This document shows, piece by piece, positions 48,890 to 61,281 of a stretch of DNA of 64,000 nucleotides. The notes under the pieces are model-generated. The model was not told where the DNA came from. It saw nothing but the letters and a program-made list of their open reading frames with translations, and searched no databases. The position numbers and the translations under genes are program-made. Every line of letters begins with the position of its first letter. Position 1 is the stretch's first letter. Origin of the DNA: Rhyacichthys aspro (Eukaryota > Chordata > Actinopteri > Gobiiformes > Rhyacichthyidae); assembly GCA_036850595.1 (NCBI GenBank), contig CM072170.1, positions 13,856,303 to 13,920,302 of the forward strand, in the 5' to 3' direction.

Positions 48890-49360
48890 TCCTCTATGTC
48901 CGCCCGCTACAACAGAGGACTGTCAGTACCGCGGCGGGGGAAAGTAGACGGCTATCAGAGTTAGCGGTAATGAGGGGGGAGTTGTTACGGCTCACCTTCT
49001 GCCGCTCGAGTCTACGCGCAGGGGGTAGTCACTTTTATGCCTTTGCAGTGTTACACCAAGTGGAGATCCACGAATGCTTCGTTAACGGTTGTCGGCGAGC
49101 TGATCTCCCCGTTCTTTTGGAGCGATCTGATCTTACATAGCCTTTTCCTGTTGCAACGAGCGGAGGGTTCGAAGACTCGCTTGACTAGACATTTGCATCT
49201 CTCTATTCTCCGTGTCGTCCAAATCTTCTCCCGTCTCCCGTATTCTCCCAGCGACACAATACAGATGGCAAATCAAACTGTTCATCACGGAAAATATGTC
49301 AAGTACGTCCCCTGCCATCAATGGGTGATGAGCGCCATAAGAACTTTTTGATTGAGATAT
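48890..49360. promoter_or_regulatory. CpG-dense block inside the intron
   Basis: At least twelve CpG dinucleotides lie between 48901 and 49020, and they remain frequent to about 49360 (GTCGGCGAGC, ACGAGCGGAGGGTTCGAAG, GTGTCGTCC). The flanks are AT-rich and CpG-poor. The block is also open on both strands (plus 49037-49351, minus 49133-49414) without a recognisable protein. It could be an unmethylated alternative promoter, an enhancer or an unrecognised exon region. No coding match supports the last. Confidence 0.35.
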
Positions 49361-49973
49361 CTTACTGCATGTTGCGTCGTCGGAAGCCACCACACCTCGA
49401 GTGTTTTCCAGCACAATCTAATTACAGAATAATAAAGCTACAGGGGGGGAAAAAAGGTGTTGCGGAGGATGTACAATAATAATTTTCCACTCGGTTTGGT
49501 CCAGCACCCGCTAGATCGGTTCCAGGAACATAATCCATAAATGAGGGTTGACAAATGGAGTCTTGCGGGCCCAATCTAAGCAGCATGTTGAGTCAGCAAA
49601 TCTGGGCCCAATTTCCAGAGAGTTAAATGTTATAGCGCCTCTAATTATAACACATTACTGTAAAAGTACCGGCTTTAGGTAAATTAACACTCTTCAAAGA
49701 CAAGTTATCACCTTGTCGTTGCTGGAAGCTGTTGTGTCAGACTGCATTAGATTCAGCTTCATGTACAATATACAATCCCTTCTCATCTAATATACTAATG
49801 TTTGGACACCTGCCAAGCTATTTATGTACACTAGTTATATTTAGACTGCACTGTAGATGCCAATAATCCTTTATTGGATTATACAAACTTTGTCTACGTT
49901 ACCTAAACTCCATGAAACATAATTAAAGAGATATCTATTTAAAGGCCACATTAAGATCTTATTAGAGCTGTTT

Positions 49974-49993
49974 AAAAAAAAAAAAAAAAAAAA
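49974..49993. repeat. Run of twenty A
   Basis: This is an uninterrupted poly(A) run. The sequence before it does not resemble a processed transcript, so it is treated as simple sequence. Confidence 0.9.
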
Positions 49994-50919
49994 CACTTTT
50001 CAGAGCCATTTTAATAATGCATACTTGAAAATTGAGTAAGATAACTCACAAGAATATACAAAGAAATTCAAGGGCAAATATAAAAGTAAATTAGATCAAA
50101 TTAAATGCTTACACAGCCATCCGTTTTAACCATGCACCTCCTCTATGTTCCCCTTCACATAATACTATTGGTCATTGTATGTTTTCTGTCACACAGCTGC
50201 ACTGGCACAGAGCCCAAACATTACTGTCGACACTTAATAAGGCTGCACAAGGGAGGCTGGGCTTGTCTTGGTCGCAGCTCTCGCCCAATCCCAACGAGTG
50301 CAACCACTGCCCACCAGCTCAGACTCCATCATCCTGATCATCCTGACTCCTGGTGCTACTCCTCCGCCCAATGCCAGCCGCCTGAGCTTGAGCCTTTGCC
50401 TTGCTTTGCTGCCTTTGCTAGAGGGCTCGGGCTCATAAAGTAAGAATACGAGTCTGACAAAATGTTATACAATGGAGTGTAATCCACCCAATCCTCTCAA
50501 GCGCCTTGTAGACTGCAACATAACTTTTTAAACCCCAGTTGTACCTTAAGATATTTTGTCTTTTGCCATCATTACTTTCCTGTTAGTTTTCTCAACTTTT
50601 CCCAGAGTTACACTTACACACTTCATGCTCTTTCCTCATTTTTGTCATTTTTTTTTCTTTCGGTACATGAACCCATGCAGTGTGGTAATGCCACAGTTTA
50701 TAACAGGGAGCTGACGGTGTAAATCATTCAAGGCTGGCAGTATTCTTTACACTGACGTTTTTTTCACAGAACACTGCTCTTCATAAATCATATGTTGAAT
50801 TTTGTTCACTCTAGAGCAATGGGAGAAAAGACAACATATACTCAAAACATGGAGGTAAATATGTGGGACTGTTTTTCTAAAGATTGTAAAATTGTCATAT
50901 GGTTACTTGAGAGACCAAC

Positions 50920-51354
50920 ATACTGTGAAAATATTGTGAAAATGTGTGGGTTTTTGTTGGGGTTTTTTTGCACCTTAAAATCTAATGTCAAATTTACAGT
51001 AAAATTTTGGCTGCTGTGGTTGGCAGTTTTAATTAAAAAAAAAAAAAAAAAGCATTATAGTACACACATATTACAACCATGTTTGTCATGCAACTTTTTA
51101 TGACATAATATAGAAAACAACAACATATTGTAAAACGTGACTTTATAACTTTTCTTATATTTAAATTTATGGTGAAATCTGGAAGTTATCGTTCCCAGTT
51201 TTTCCTATTTCGTTAATTACAACAAAACTGTATAATACAATAGGGGACAAAAACAACTAACTGTGAAAATATTTACATGAGATTTTTGCAAACAAAACCA
51301 ATGTTTACCATGTCATAGCACTTTACTGTAAATTTTAACTGACTTTTTACAGTG
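50920..51354. repeat. MITE-like repeat ending TTTTTACAGTG
   Basis: The right end is TTTTTACAGTG (51344-51354). The left end is probably the decayed TACTGTGAAAATA near 50920, its approximate inverse. Inside, TTTACAGTAAAATTTTGGC followed by TGCTGTGGTTGGCAG resembles a short inverted-repeat module common in fish miniature elements. A run of seventeen A lies at 51035-51051. The left boundary is approximate and there is no coding capacity. Confidence 0.5.
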
Positions 51355-52047
51355 TTTCATTGAGACATTAGCTGGCACCTAGTTCTTGCAGCTAATTGAG
51401 GATGGTACAAGAAAAGAGAGAGAAAGGAGTGAAGACTGAAAACATTCAATCATCCGTCGCGTCCTTTGCTGAGTCCCAGAGGGGAAAGACAACAGTTGGA
51501 AAATCTGAATTATGAAATAGGAGGCTGTAAAATGGAGATAAATCCTGCTGATTACACAGCTCAGTATTTTCACAATTCGATTTCTCTGTCAGTGATTCCT
51601 TATTGTTTGTGTGAAGGACAGCCAGCCTAATAATTCCCCATGTATGAAGCACGGCAGGGGAAAGCGTTGTGCTGATAGACTTCTTTTGAACATGATTGAG
51701 GAGGCAATTACATTTTGCATCTCGCTTTCAGTAGTTTTTATTTTTTATTTTTATAAACCTCCTCTTTCTTTTGCCTGATTCTCCGATGGCAGAGAATTTT
51801 CGACCACATCAAAACCGTGTTTGTCTTCTTTTCCCCGTCCCCTGGGGTGCCAGTGCTGCAGAAAGCCCACGAGATAACAAGGAAACGACTTAAAAGCACA
51901 TAAACAACTCTCACACACGGCAGATGGAAGGATGTGTGAACGGTCTCCTGTCTATGCAGATGAGACTTGAAGTTTAGCGCGTTTAGTCGCTGGCAGTTCA
52001 TCACCTAAAGGTAGCTGGCAGCGGCACCTCGTCTTTGTGGCCGTCCC

Positions 52048-52056
52048 CACACGCAC

Positions 52057-52108
<52 letters not shown>
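52048..52108. repeat. (CA)n microsatellite
   Basis: A pure CA tract spans 52062-52108. It is preceded by an imperfect ACGCACACACG stretch. A plus-strand open frame running through it is an artefact of the repeat (His-Thr runs). Confidence 0.95.
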
Positions 52109-52111
<3 letters not shown>

Positions 52112-52823
52112 CTTGACCACTGGCTCCCGGCGATCTGTTGAGTTGGACAGACAGTACCAGTCTTTTACTGTGAGTCTAGCAGCTGCCTCTGAACACAGGC
52201 CTTTATCTCAGCATGGTGTGAAGCCCAAACGCTACAAATTACCCATTTATAGCAGATGCGAGCCGAGGCAGCGTCCCCGCTCTGTATGCGCGGCCTACGA
52301 TAGCATTGTGGAACAATTTAAATGTGTTTTTAAGAAGGTGTACGTCTGTGAAGATAAAAGGTCTTTCATGATAGGGCAAGATGTTAGTGAGCTTTTCTCC
52401 GGGGAACAGTCTCACTAACAGTGCGGCCAAATGCAAAGCTTAGTTCTTAAGATGGACTAAGCCGCTATGAATTCTGGGTAAATTACTACAAAGTGGGGGA
52501 AAAAAAATTTAAAGCATTTAAACACTTGACTCTCTTTACTCCGGCTGAAGATGTATGTCCACTAGAGGAATTAGACTCTTACAAGGACACTTACTGCTCA
52601 CTTAAGTGGCGGCAGTCCATAAACTCAGGAGTCACTCAAGCTGGAATGATGAAAACGTAAATTAACTGAAACGCTTTGGCTATTTCGAAATGAATATCTT
52701 ACATCTTGCAGCCACAGTGACTCCAAAATAATAGTTGTTGAATTTTCGAGTCATTTGGATTTATCCAAACTGAATGACTATGATTAACTTGTTTCAAATG
52801 GGACACGTCACTTAAAGCTATTT

Positions 52824-53088
52824 TTCAATATAGTTAGTATATTCATCCCTTAGTCTCATAGACTTTTAAAACTCCACAGAAGCCAGTGGAGGTTCCTGTT
52901 TCTATTGCTACACAGCAGACAACCTTAGCACTTCTGAGGGAGAATCATATACATTTTTGAACACATCTTTTCATGGAGGCTCAGGACGTTTATGTAAATG
53001 TAGAAAATGAAAAAAAACATCTGACCTACTTCCATTGGGTTTGGTCATAGACAACAGTCTGTCCCTGCAGTGCACTACTACAGTAAAG
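52824..53088 (+). repeat. Dispersed repeat family, copy 4
   Basis: It aligns with 21779-22095 over about 230 bases, best at TCTGACCTACTTCCATTGGG followed by TTTGGTCAT. Its end (AGACAACAGTCTGTCCCTGC) also matches the copy near 6.6 kb. It shares the motif order of the other copies. It is a non-coding repeat of unidentified family. Confidence 0.65.
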
Positions 53089-56000
53089 AGTTGCAATCAA
53101 GAATTTACCCAACTTATGCCCCAAAAAGCTCCAGTAAATTCTGACACTTATCTACATTTCATAACGGCAGACCTATCTTTCTTGACCTCCCTTATGTGGT
53201 GGATAAGCAGACACATGAGGGGCCAATATAGCATCTACTGTATGGTTGCTTAGTAGAAAATACTGATTGTTACCATGGTTACATAAGTCTGCCTTGGTTA
53301 AAGAGACTAATAGTATTCCCTTGACCCTTAATTACCCAGGGTTGTACAACTGCAACATCTGTTTAAAACAAATTTGTAATGTATTCTTGCCTGAATGAAA
53401 AGACACAAACTACACATCCCAATACCCCAGATATAATTTATTTTTTATTCTTTACGGGCGATTTTTTCATTATCACAAATACAATTCAGGACTGCAAATG
53501 AACTGCAATTAAAAAGCCCTCGTACGTCAACTGGACAGATGTTTCATTCAAGTCAGTAACGCAGAAGACAGTTGTTCATAATGTCCTAGTTTTATTTGGG
53601 CTAATAAACTTAATTTGTGGAGAAAAATACAGCCATAAAATCAATGTTTGGGTACTATGAGTCATACTTAATCAGTGAAATTTTCTAAGTTGATTATTGT
53701 GAGCTATAGGTGCTTTAGTTCTGTCGAAAATCACCTTGAAAGCTGTTCCAGATCCGTGATAGACAGCCCTAATGCCTGCCTTAGATTTCCAGTGGTCACA
53801 CCGCGTCCTCCTCCTTACCTTTTCTTTCTCGGCCTTTATCTGGCTGGTCAGCATCGCGTGGGGGAGGGCTGAAGGACAGGACATAGTTCTGGGCAGCAGA
53901 CAGGTGTCCTGACCTTCTGTCTGCTCTCCCACGCCACAGGGGACCTCTTTGAAATAGAGGCCAAGGCTTTGACCTAGTCTCTCATCCACACTTTGTCTCT
54001 AAACGGAGGCGCCCTGCAGTAAATCACAAGGTGGAGGGAGAAAAAATGCTTCACTGTAGTGCTTCTAAATCCATCCCTGTCTCCAAGTGCACCTGAATGC
54101 AATAATAAATTCACTTTCCTGTTACATTGTGTCATAAACGTGATAACTACATGACATTATCATCTTGTTTCATTTAACAACTAAAGCATAAACATTTAAA
54201 CTGTTTAAGTCGGCGTCCATTTTTTTCCTCAAGATCTGCTGTGTTCCATTGCTTCTATCTCAGATCAATAGTGCGCCCATATGCTACAATTAGATTTTAA
54301 ATGGCCTCTCTCCAATGCCCACTGGCCACGGCGAGATTGCATTATTCAAAGATGGAGATGAAAGTCCCCTCTGATCCGCCGAAATAACATCTTGTGCAGT
54401 AATCTGTTTGTAGATTTGATTCCTTTGATGATATTTCCCCTCGAGTTGGCTTTTCACCAGGGCTTCATCGCCGCGAATGTTGTTTACAGACCCGGCATTT
54501 CAGTCGTGTAAGTAACTCTGACAATATGGAGAAAATGCCAACAATAGGCAGGAAAGCAGATGGAAATGTGGTGGAAAAGAATAAGCGATAAACAAAATCT
54601 TACAAAGAGAGTTTATTTCAAAGCTTTTCTTCAATAATTTGACAATCATTTCTTTAGAAGAGCATCTGTCTTTATTTCAAGAAATTGAAAAAGCTCTCAA
54701 GACTCTGTCCTACATGATTTTTGAGAATAACGCTTGGACTTTCTGGTGACAATCGTGTTACTTCAACCAGTGTTCACACCGTATCGGGTATGAAGCATCA
54801 GTACTGTGGCCATAATCTTTACGTTTACATTAGACCAAAATTAGTGCAATTGACAGCAGTTAATGCACTAATATAGATAATACATGTTAAATCAGGTAGG
54901 AGAGCGAATGAATCTTTCACACTCGGCAAACTCCACTTACAGCACCAGTCGCACGATATAAACCAACCCTCATGCAAATAACACGCCCACCCCTGGTGCA
55001 CCTTCATACTTGAACTAGGTTGCCATAATATCTTATGGTTGAAAAACATCAATGTAGATTGCATTCATACATAAAGGTACATCCCATACATCAAGTCATG
55101 AGGGAGTCCAAAAGATACAAAACATTGAAAATTCAAAATACTTACTCATCTATGTGGTTGATGCTATTACTTTTGTTCAGCAATAAAGGATTGAGACGTT
55201 TCATTGTGTTTCCAATGACTTATATTGTGATTATGTTCTGACCATATTGCTTTAGGCTAAAAGTCATTTCTATATTATGTAATTTCTTACACACTGCACA
55301 TGATGCTTAACTTGTGTCGTCCAAACCAATTTAACCACTTTCATTTCTGAATTCACTCTCAAGGGTGGAATTTTTGAATACGATGGAAAAAATGATTATT
55401 CTGGTATCAAAAATCTGTTGCCTAACTATTATTACTGATCTTAAAAAATGCAGTATCAACAAAACTGGTCCATTGCACAGTTTTTTGCTATATTCTACCT
55501 GGCGTGGAAAAGTCACTCTCGTCAAAGAGAAACGGTCTTTTGTAGAAAGGTCTTTAAATTAAACTCTTGAACTTGCAGATGTAGCCTCTCAGATTCTGTA
55601 TAATTCTCTTTTGTAATCCGTACAGAACTGTTTTGTCTCACCATAGGCACGTTTTGAAAGGAATATTTAACACATCATACTTTGCATACAATTAATAAAT
55701 ATGCAGTTTTACAAACGGATCCGGTTGCTGTGTGAGCCCAGCATGGTCATTGGGAAAATGTGGCACATTCTGTCAATCTCGGGTTCTGTCTCTTCTCTGT
55801 ACTTCTGACAATCACCCACTTGTGTGACTGGACGTGAGAAAGCATTTGTATTAGTGTCTACGCACATGTTTGGACACTTTAAGACTTCCGAGCATCACGA
55901 TGTGCATTTGAGCCTGTGCGAGCTGTGCTGCCTGCGTCTGTGTGAGTCAGCCTGTGTGTGCGCTTCATGCTGAACATTGTCTTCTTGAAACACTAAGCAA

Positions 56001-58712
56001 ATCTCCTCAATGTGATAATTGGCTCCCCGGGGTGCTTGTATCTTTGCTGCTCATCATCGTCATCCCCTCCAGGAAAAAAAAAGCAAGTGTGTTAGATGAG
56101 ATAGGCTAAGTTTGCTTGTCTGCTGAAGAAACTGATCCCAAGTCTGCCTCAACTCTTTTGGCGAGATGAAACTTTGAGGCGATGAGACAGCCGGGCCAGA
56201 TCCGGCCCAACCTGGCTTCAGGCTGCCATTGTGTTCTCAGCCAGACACGTCATGGGGGAAGTGTGGGCTTTTGAGGCAGGTGAAATGTGACACAAAGTTC
56301 AGCTTTTCGTCACAACATCTTAAAATGTCTTAGAAGACATCTGTGGACCTCATTCAGACCCGGTATTACGATCCAGACAGAGCGATAGGATCTGTTGTGG
56401 CCATTCTTGATGTAAGGTGTCAGTAGGTCAAATGCATCTTGAGAGATCAATTGTACCACATCATTTCTGATTTAAAAATTTATAATCATAGTGCTTGTTG
56501 GTGAGTTAACCCTCTGTATCTATATAAGTCATTGATGAGATAAATGATTGATGACATTTTAAAAAAAATGTTGACTTGCTGGCCTTTTTTCTTTTCCCAT
56601 AATAGCAGACCCTTAGCTGTCCAGAGAGTGGCTTCTGAATCTTCATAACCCGTACAGATGTCATCAGTCTTTTACAGAGTTCATTCTTTCTTTAGTATTC
56701 AAGCCCCCATAACTACCTTTTCCATTGAGTCGACAAAGGCATGTCAAGACAGCTTGAGGACAGAATGAAGTGGAAATTGGACAGTGTTAAACTAACCATG
56801 TATTAGTTAAAAGTGAGGCTGTTGTGTGGGGCTTGTGATGCTCCATTTGTTTGGATACTTTGTGTGTGACATAAATGACCTCAGCCGGTGGCCTGCGTGG
56901 CTGACACTAGGGCTGTGTAAAAAGTAGACCTGTTTATGCTCCCGGAGGCAAATCGACACACTCGTCTGGTGGATAGAGTCCCTCGCTCACATCCATATGT
57001 TCCTACAGTCTCCAGGGTATTACAGCCCACAGAGCAGATTGTTGGCTGCTTCATAGGGGAAACACAAAGACAGCTGGGCACCCATCACAAGGCCAAGCAG
57101 ATGTTCAGGTGACTCAGAGAGGAAGCGAATGGAAACGAGAGGAACGGATGGGGGGAGAGGTGATGTGGATGGGAAAGTAAAAAGAATGAATACATCGATG
57201 CAAGAACTCGGAGACTTCATTAGCAATCCCCTGTGAGCCTGTAAGGTGGGCCAAACGCTTTCCACTATCCCTAGGCCACAGGAGTCTGTTTGGTCTCCCA
57301 TATTGATTGCTCCACTCGGTTGTCTGCCGTAGGTCTAATGCCTTTGATCTCTTGATTATCAGTGCCTAAATGTGGATGAGATGGCTAAGCAGCTCAAGGA
57401 TTCTGTGCTTTAATTCAAAGCACCTTAGGGAATGTTCACCAAGCTGGAACTGAATCCGATCTTACAAGCAAATCATTATTTTTTTATTTCTCGCTGATCC
57501 ACATGACAATATAAAAAGAACTGCACCAACACCTTCCCACGAAATGCTCACAGCCAAGTTTGATCCAATCAGAGGCTGTAATCTCACAAATCTGCATATT
57601 GGCTGCTGTAATGACAAAAATTGTAATTCTGGTGAGCTTTTTTATCCCCACTGGTACTGAAGCCCTTTTTTCTAAACAGCATTTGTCAAATTAGACTAGA
57701 CGAAGGTTCTTCGATTATTTTTTTTTTTCTCTTTCCCTCCCTTCTCTCCTTTCTTGTGCCAGCCTTTGTTCTTTGGTTGCAGGTCTCATATATAATACAT
57801 GAGGATTGGGAGACTTATCCGGTTCTGGCCATACTGCCTGTTATTCCCTAGAAAGAGACTATATTTAAGAGCTGGATAGGTCATGGGTGGTGCAAGGGGA
57901 GTTACTGACTTCCACCCAAAAGGTGCGAGTGAATGAATAGCATTTCAAACCTAAAATAGATCTTGACACAGTTTGAGCGGTGGCACAGTGCCTGAAACAG
58001 CATTAGTTTAAGCCCATTTAGTTAGGCTGCTGTTGAGGTAAATAGTCTAATGAGGTGGCACTGAACTCCAAAGTGTCTCATTTGTTGGACTTTACTTTTA
58101 CCAGAAGACTTAGTGATATTAAACCTGTTTGAGCCTGGATTTATGAGCTACTACAGTGCTCAGTCTCATCTGTCCACAACCTGGGTAGTAAGGAAGATTT
58201 TGCTGCCAGAAGGCGATCAGAACAACTTCCCACTGGTTATTTCCAAAAAGAGGTTAATAGTAATTCTGAGTTCTGAGAGCAAGATGCAATACGGTGGACC
58301 TGAACTCCCCATTGTTCCTTTTTGCTGGAGTTAAAATTACCTTTAGGTTAGTATTCTTAGCAAGTAAAATTGCTGAAAATGTTGACGGTATGTTCAAGAA
58401 AGTGCAGTGTTGGGAAGCTAGACATTTAGACACTCAGCCCCAGTTGCCTTCAGTCTGGGTAAAACAGGAGATTTAATTGCCACAAGGCTATCGGAATATC
58501 TTTCTGTTGGTGTGAAAGAACATGGTGGCTTATAACTGAGCTCAGAGGGAATTTGGTCCAATTCTGCAATGTTTTGTTGACAAGTTGAATATTTATGGAC
58601 ACTTTCGAAACTCCACACATGCCTACAAATGTGCACAGTGAATTACAATTCTCCCAATGCTGATTAAAGTTGATAAATGAGTAGTCCCTAAAATGAATCT
58701 GCTACAGCATGT

Positions 58713-58742
58713 CTAATACTTTTTGTTTTTCTCTCTCTGCAG
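58713..58742 (+). promoter_or_regulatory. nrxn3: Splice acceptor with branch-point candidate
   Basis: A CTAAT branch-point match has its adenine at 58716, 26 bases before the exon. It is followed by a nearly pure pyrimidine tract and TGCAG. This is a strong acceptor and fits the exon assignment. Confidence 0.8.
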
Positions 58743-58924
58743 CTGGCACCACCTATATCTTCGGAAAGGGCGGGGGTCTCATCACGTACACGTGGCCCAA
58801 CAATGAAAGGCCAAGCACGAGGACGGACCGTCTGGCCGTGGGCTTCAGCACCACCATTAAAGACGGCATCCTGGTGCGCATAGACAGCGCTCCTCGCCTG
58901 GGGGACTACATCATGCTCCACATT
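58743..58924 (+). CDS. nrxn3: Neurexin exon opening the last LNS domain
   Basis: This 182-base exon completes codon 85 (Ala) and encodes residues 86-145 of the beta form; alpha transcripts should use it too. The translation [18 protein letters not shown] and the later [19 protein letters not shown] are typical of the first half of the LNS6/laminin-G domain, which carries the neuroligin-binding face. The segment with [12 protein letters not shown] is closest to neurexin-3; neurexins 1 and 2 differ there. Asp139 (58904-58906) corresponds to the aspartate that binds calcium in rat neurexin-1-beta (Asp137), judged by spacing. Arg136 just before LGD is unusual: mammalian paralogues have Gly. The exon ends on a whole codon before GTAAGT, phase 0. 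The next exon, before splice site 4, lies outside the window. Confidence 0.95.
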
Positions 58925-61265
58925 GTAAGTACCATCGTGAGGTCTCTTGACCATTTCGAAGCCTGCATTATTCAGCAGCTTAAAAACACTTGCACGCCAC
59001 TGAAGTCACTTAATTACTTTGAGGCTAAACATCTGGTGCAAGCTAATTACCAACACTTTCTTGGCTGTTTAAGCTCTTATCATGAGCATGTCTGGCCAAG
59101 ATGAAGACCACAAACCTGAATCACTCCTCTAGGCTTTTTTACTGCGGTCTCGTGGCCAAATTCACCCCATGATTCCAGCACTGAATTATACAAACGGTGC
59201 GGATCCATAAAAGAAAAAAAAAAGATAACTCACTCGACTCGCCTGCTCCCCTCCGGAGTCTCTGCTCACCAACCTCTTCCAGAATAACCCTACTTCTCCA
59301 ACACATTGGAACTGACTCCCAGCATGAATAATGAATGCGGCTCTCCATACATATGCAGCGCGTTTCCACATGTTGGAAGAAGGAACATGATAGAAATGGG
59401 AGTCGGAGAGTTGGAATTCCTGGCCAGTCGTCTGCACATCCTCACAGCATTTTAATAATCTCATGTCAAAACCTTGTCTTTGACTGGTTTACATAGGCAT
59501 TAAGTATTTACATAATCATCTTTGGCGGCAGGCCCTCAAATCACTAGGTATAGAGATGTAATTGTGGGGGTAGCCGAGCTGTTGCTGATGGCAGACGAAA
59601 TAGATGTGTTGATGAGGAGGAGCTACAGTTGCTAAAGCAGATTGAAAGTCTTTTTCTTCTTAAAGAGCTTCCCTCATCTCGTGAATGCTGGCCATGTGGT
59701 GCCGAAAAGACGCCATCTGCTCAGTCGGAAGATGTGGCCAACAACGAGCAGTTTGAGCGGTATAGAGAGATACGATGTGTTTGCATAGGTGAGAAAGGAA
59801 GTGGAATGGAGAACTGCCATCCCTGCGAAAGACTTCTTAGGGCGATTCATGAAGGGCAACTGAGTAATTGCAGGGAACCTCAAAAGGAAGTGGAAGTAGT
59901 GCATTTTTAATTCATCTGTTAGATATCACAGCACAGCTAGCCGTGCAGGGTATCTCCTCTAATTTGTCTGTGAGTCATTGGGCAGTGAACATCTTCATTC
60001 CTTCAGTCTCTAGGCACAAATGAATTTATTAACAGGGAAAAAAGCTTCAACATAGATTTGTCCAATTCATTTAAAAATGAAGCTTTTTTGACTGTGGTAC
60101 GTTCCTGTTTTTATGATTCGCTTACACTCCTAATATTTTGAACGATTTACTGGCAGCCAAGGGTGAACAAACAAAGTGGAGTTCATTTAATATTTTCTGT
60201 GACTGTATCCTTGAAATATATTGGAAAAAAAAAAAAACGCACCTCCAATTTAAAAAAACTTGGCAGTGAACAACATGAATAAAGAACATGAGCACAGATA
60301 AATAACAGTAAATAATAGCTTAGCCCTTGAGCGAGTATTTAGCCTTTTGAGTGGGTTTGGTTACATATGAGAAAAATGCTTCACGGACCTGACCCGATTT
60401 CGACTTGTGTTGATATGGGGATCATGCAGGCAAGTTTTATTTTTGGTTATTTAAGAAGGACCTGCTCAATGGCAGAATCGTTTTAGCACATACAACCACA
60501 AAGTACTAAAGTGGACTCTTCCCCTGTCCATAGACATCATGCACATAGCTGAAGAGGATTTGGCTAAAATAAAAAACAAGGCACAATTTTGAGCACCAAA
60601 ATGTCTTGGTCAAAGTTGTGGATGTCATTGAAGAAGGGGACCCAAATACAGTGTGCCCTGTCCGGCACTCAGCAGTTTTCAGAAAGATGAAACAGAAAAC
60701 TATAATATTAGATGCATCACGCTTGAGAACGGGTGCATTAGCTGTGTTGTTTTCATAGAACAGCTACTCAACAACGAGAAAAAGATGAGCCCCTTTTAAT
60801 GCACACTTATTGTTGGTGGATATTTCTGTCTTATGTCTTATTGCATCTCAAAAGGCTCAAAAGGCGCAATGTTGTGTAAAGAGCTTGTAGATATTTTTGG
60901 TAGCTCCCGAAGGAATATGTTGTAACAGAGAAACATTTGTCATCGCCTCGCTAACAGTGAAGTGCCTAATTTTGTTCAGCCAAATGCGGAGGACAGTCAC
61001 ACATAACGCCTATTGGTGATTTTAAGCTGCCCATAGAGAATGAATGTCTCAAAGTGTTAGCCTTGCGTGATTGTCAGATGGTGGAGAAAGTTGGGTTTTG
61101 TAAAGTTTATTGTGTGGCAGGGAAGATTCAGCTCTGGCCATTGCTCACCAAAATATCTGCAGAAAAAAGTGGTAATGACAGATGCCAGGTCTGAGCTGTC
61201 AGCATTTCAAGTTTGGTAATGAATGTTGGGGAAAAGGTTAAAGGCGTAACACTGATTCTGGATAG

Positions 61266-61281
61266 ATATATATATATATAT
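61266..61281. repeat. (AT)8 microsatellite
   Basis: Eight uninterrupted AT units are present. The sequence is self-complementary and can form a cruciform. Confidence 0.9.

Larger units (their letters stand above)
15651..58742 (+). other. nrxn3: Large first intron of the beta transcript (43092 bases)
   Basis: The intron runs from a GTGAGT donor to a TCTCTCTCTGCAG acceptor and joins two phase-compatible neurexin exons. No further coding exon was recognised inside it on either strand; open frames of up to about 155 codons match nothing I know. It contains the repeats, transposons and candidate regulatory blocks listed separately. Stretches not listed are AT-rich sequence with no visible feature. 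Alpha transcripts would splice from a more distant upstream donor to the same acceptor. Confidence 0.9.

Noticed and set aside
50105..50443. 112-codon plus-strand frame
   Set aside because: The translation has a hydrophobic start but no recognisable domain. It lies in intron and has no promoter or homology signal that I can see.
52035..52418. 127-codon frame starting in the CA repeat
   Set aside because: Its first part is a His-Thr run encoded by the microsatellite, and the rest matches nothing known.
58709..59104. 131-codon open frame across the second neurexin exon
   Set aside because: Only 58743-58924 is exon. The frame starts in the intron and runs past the GTAAGT donor, so it is not a separate gene.
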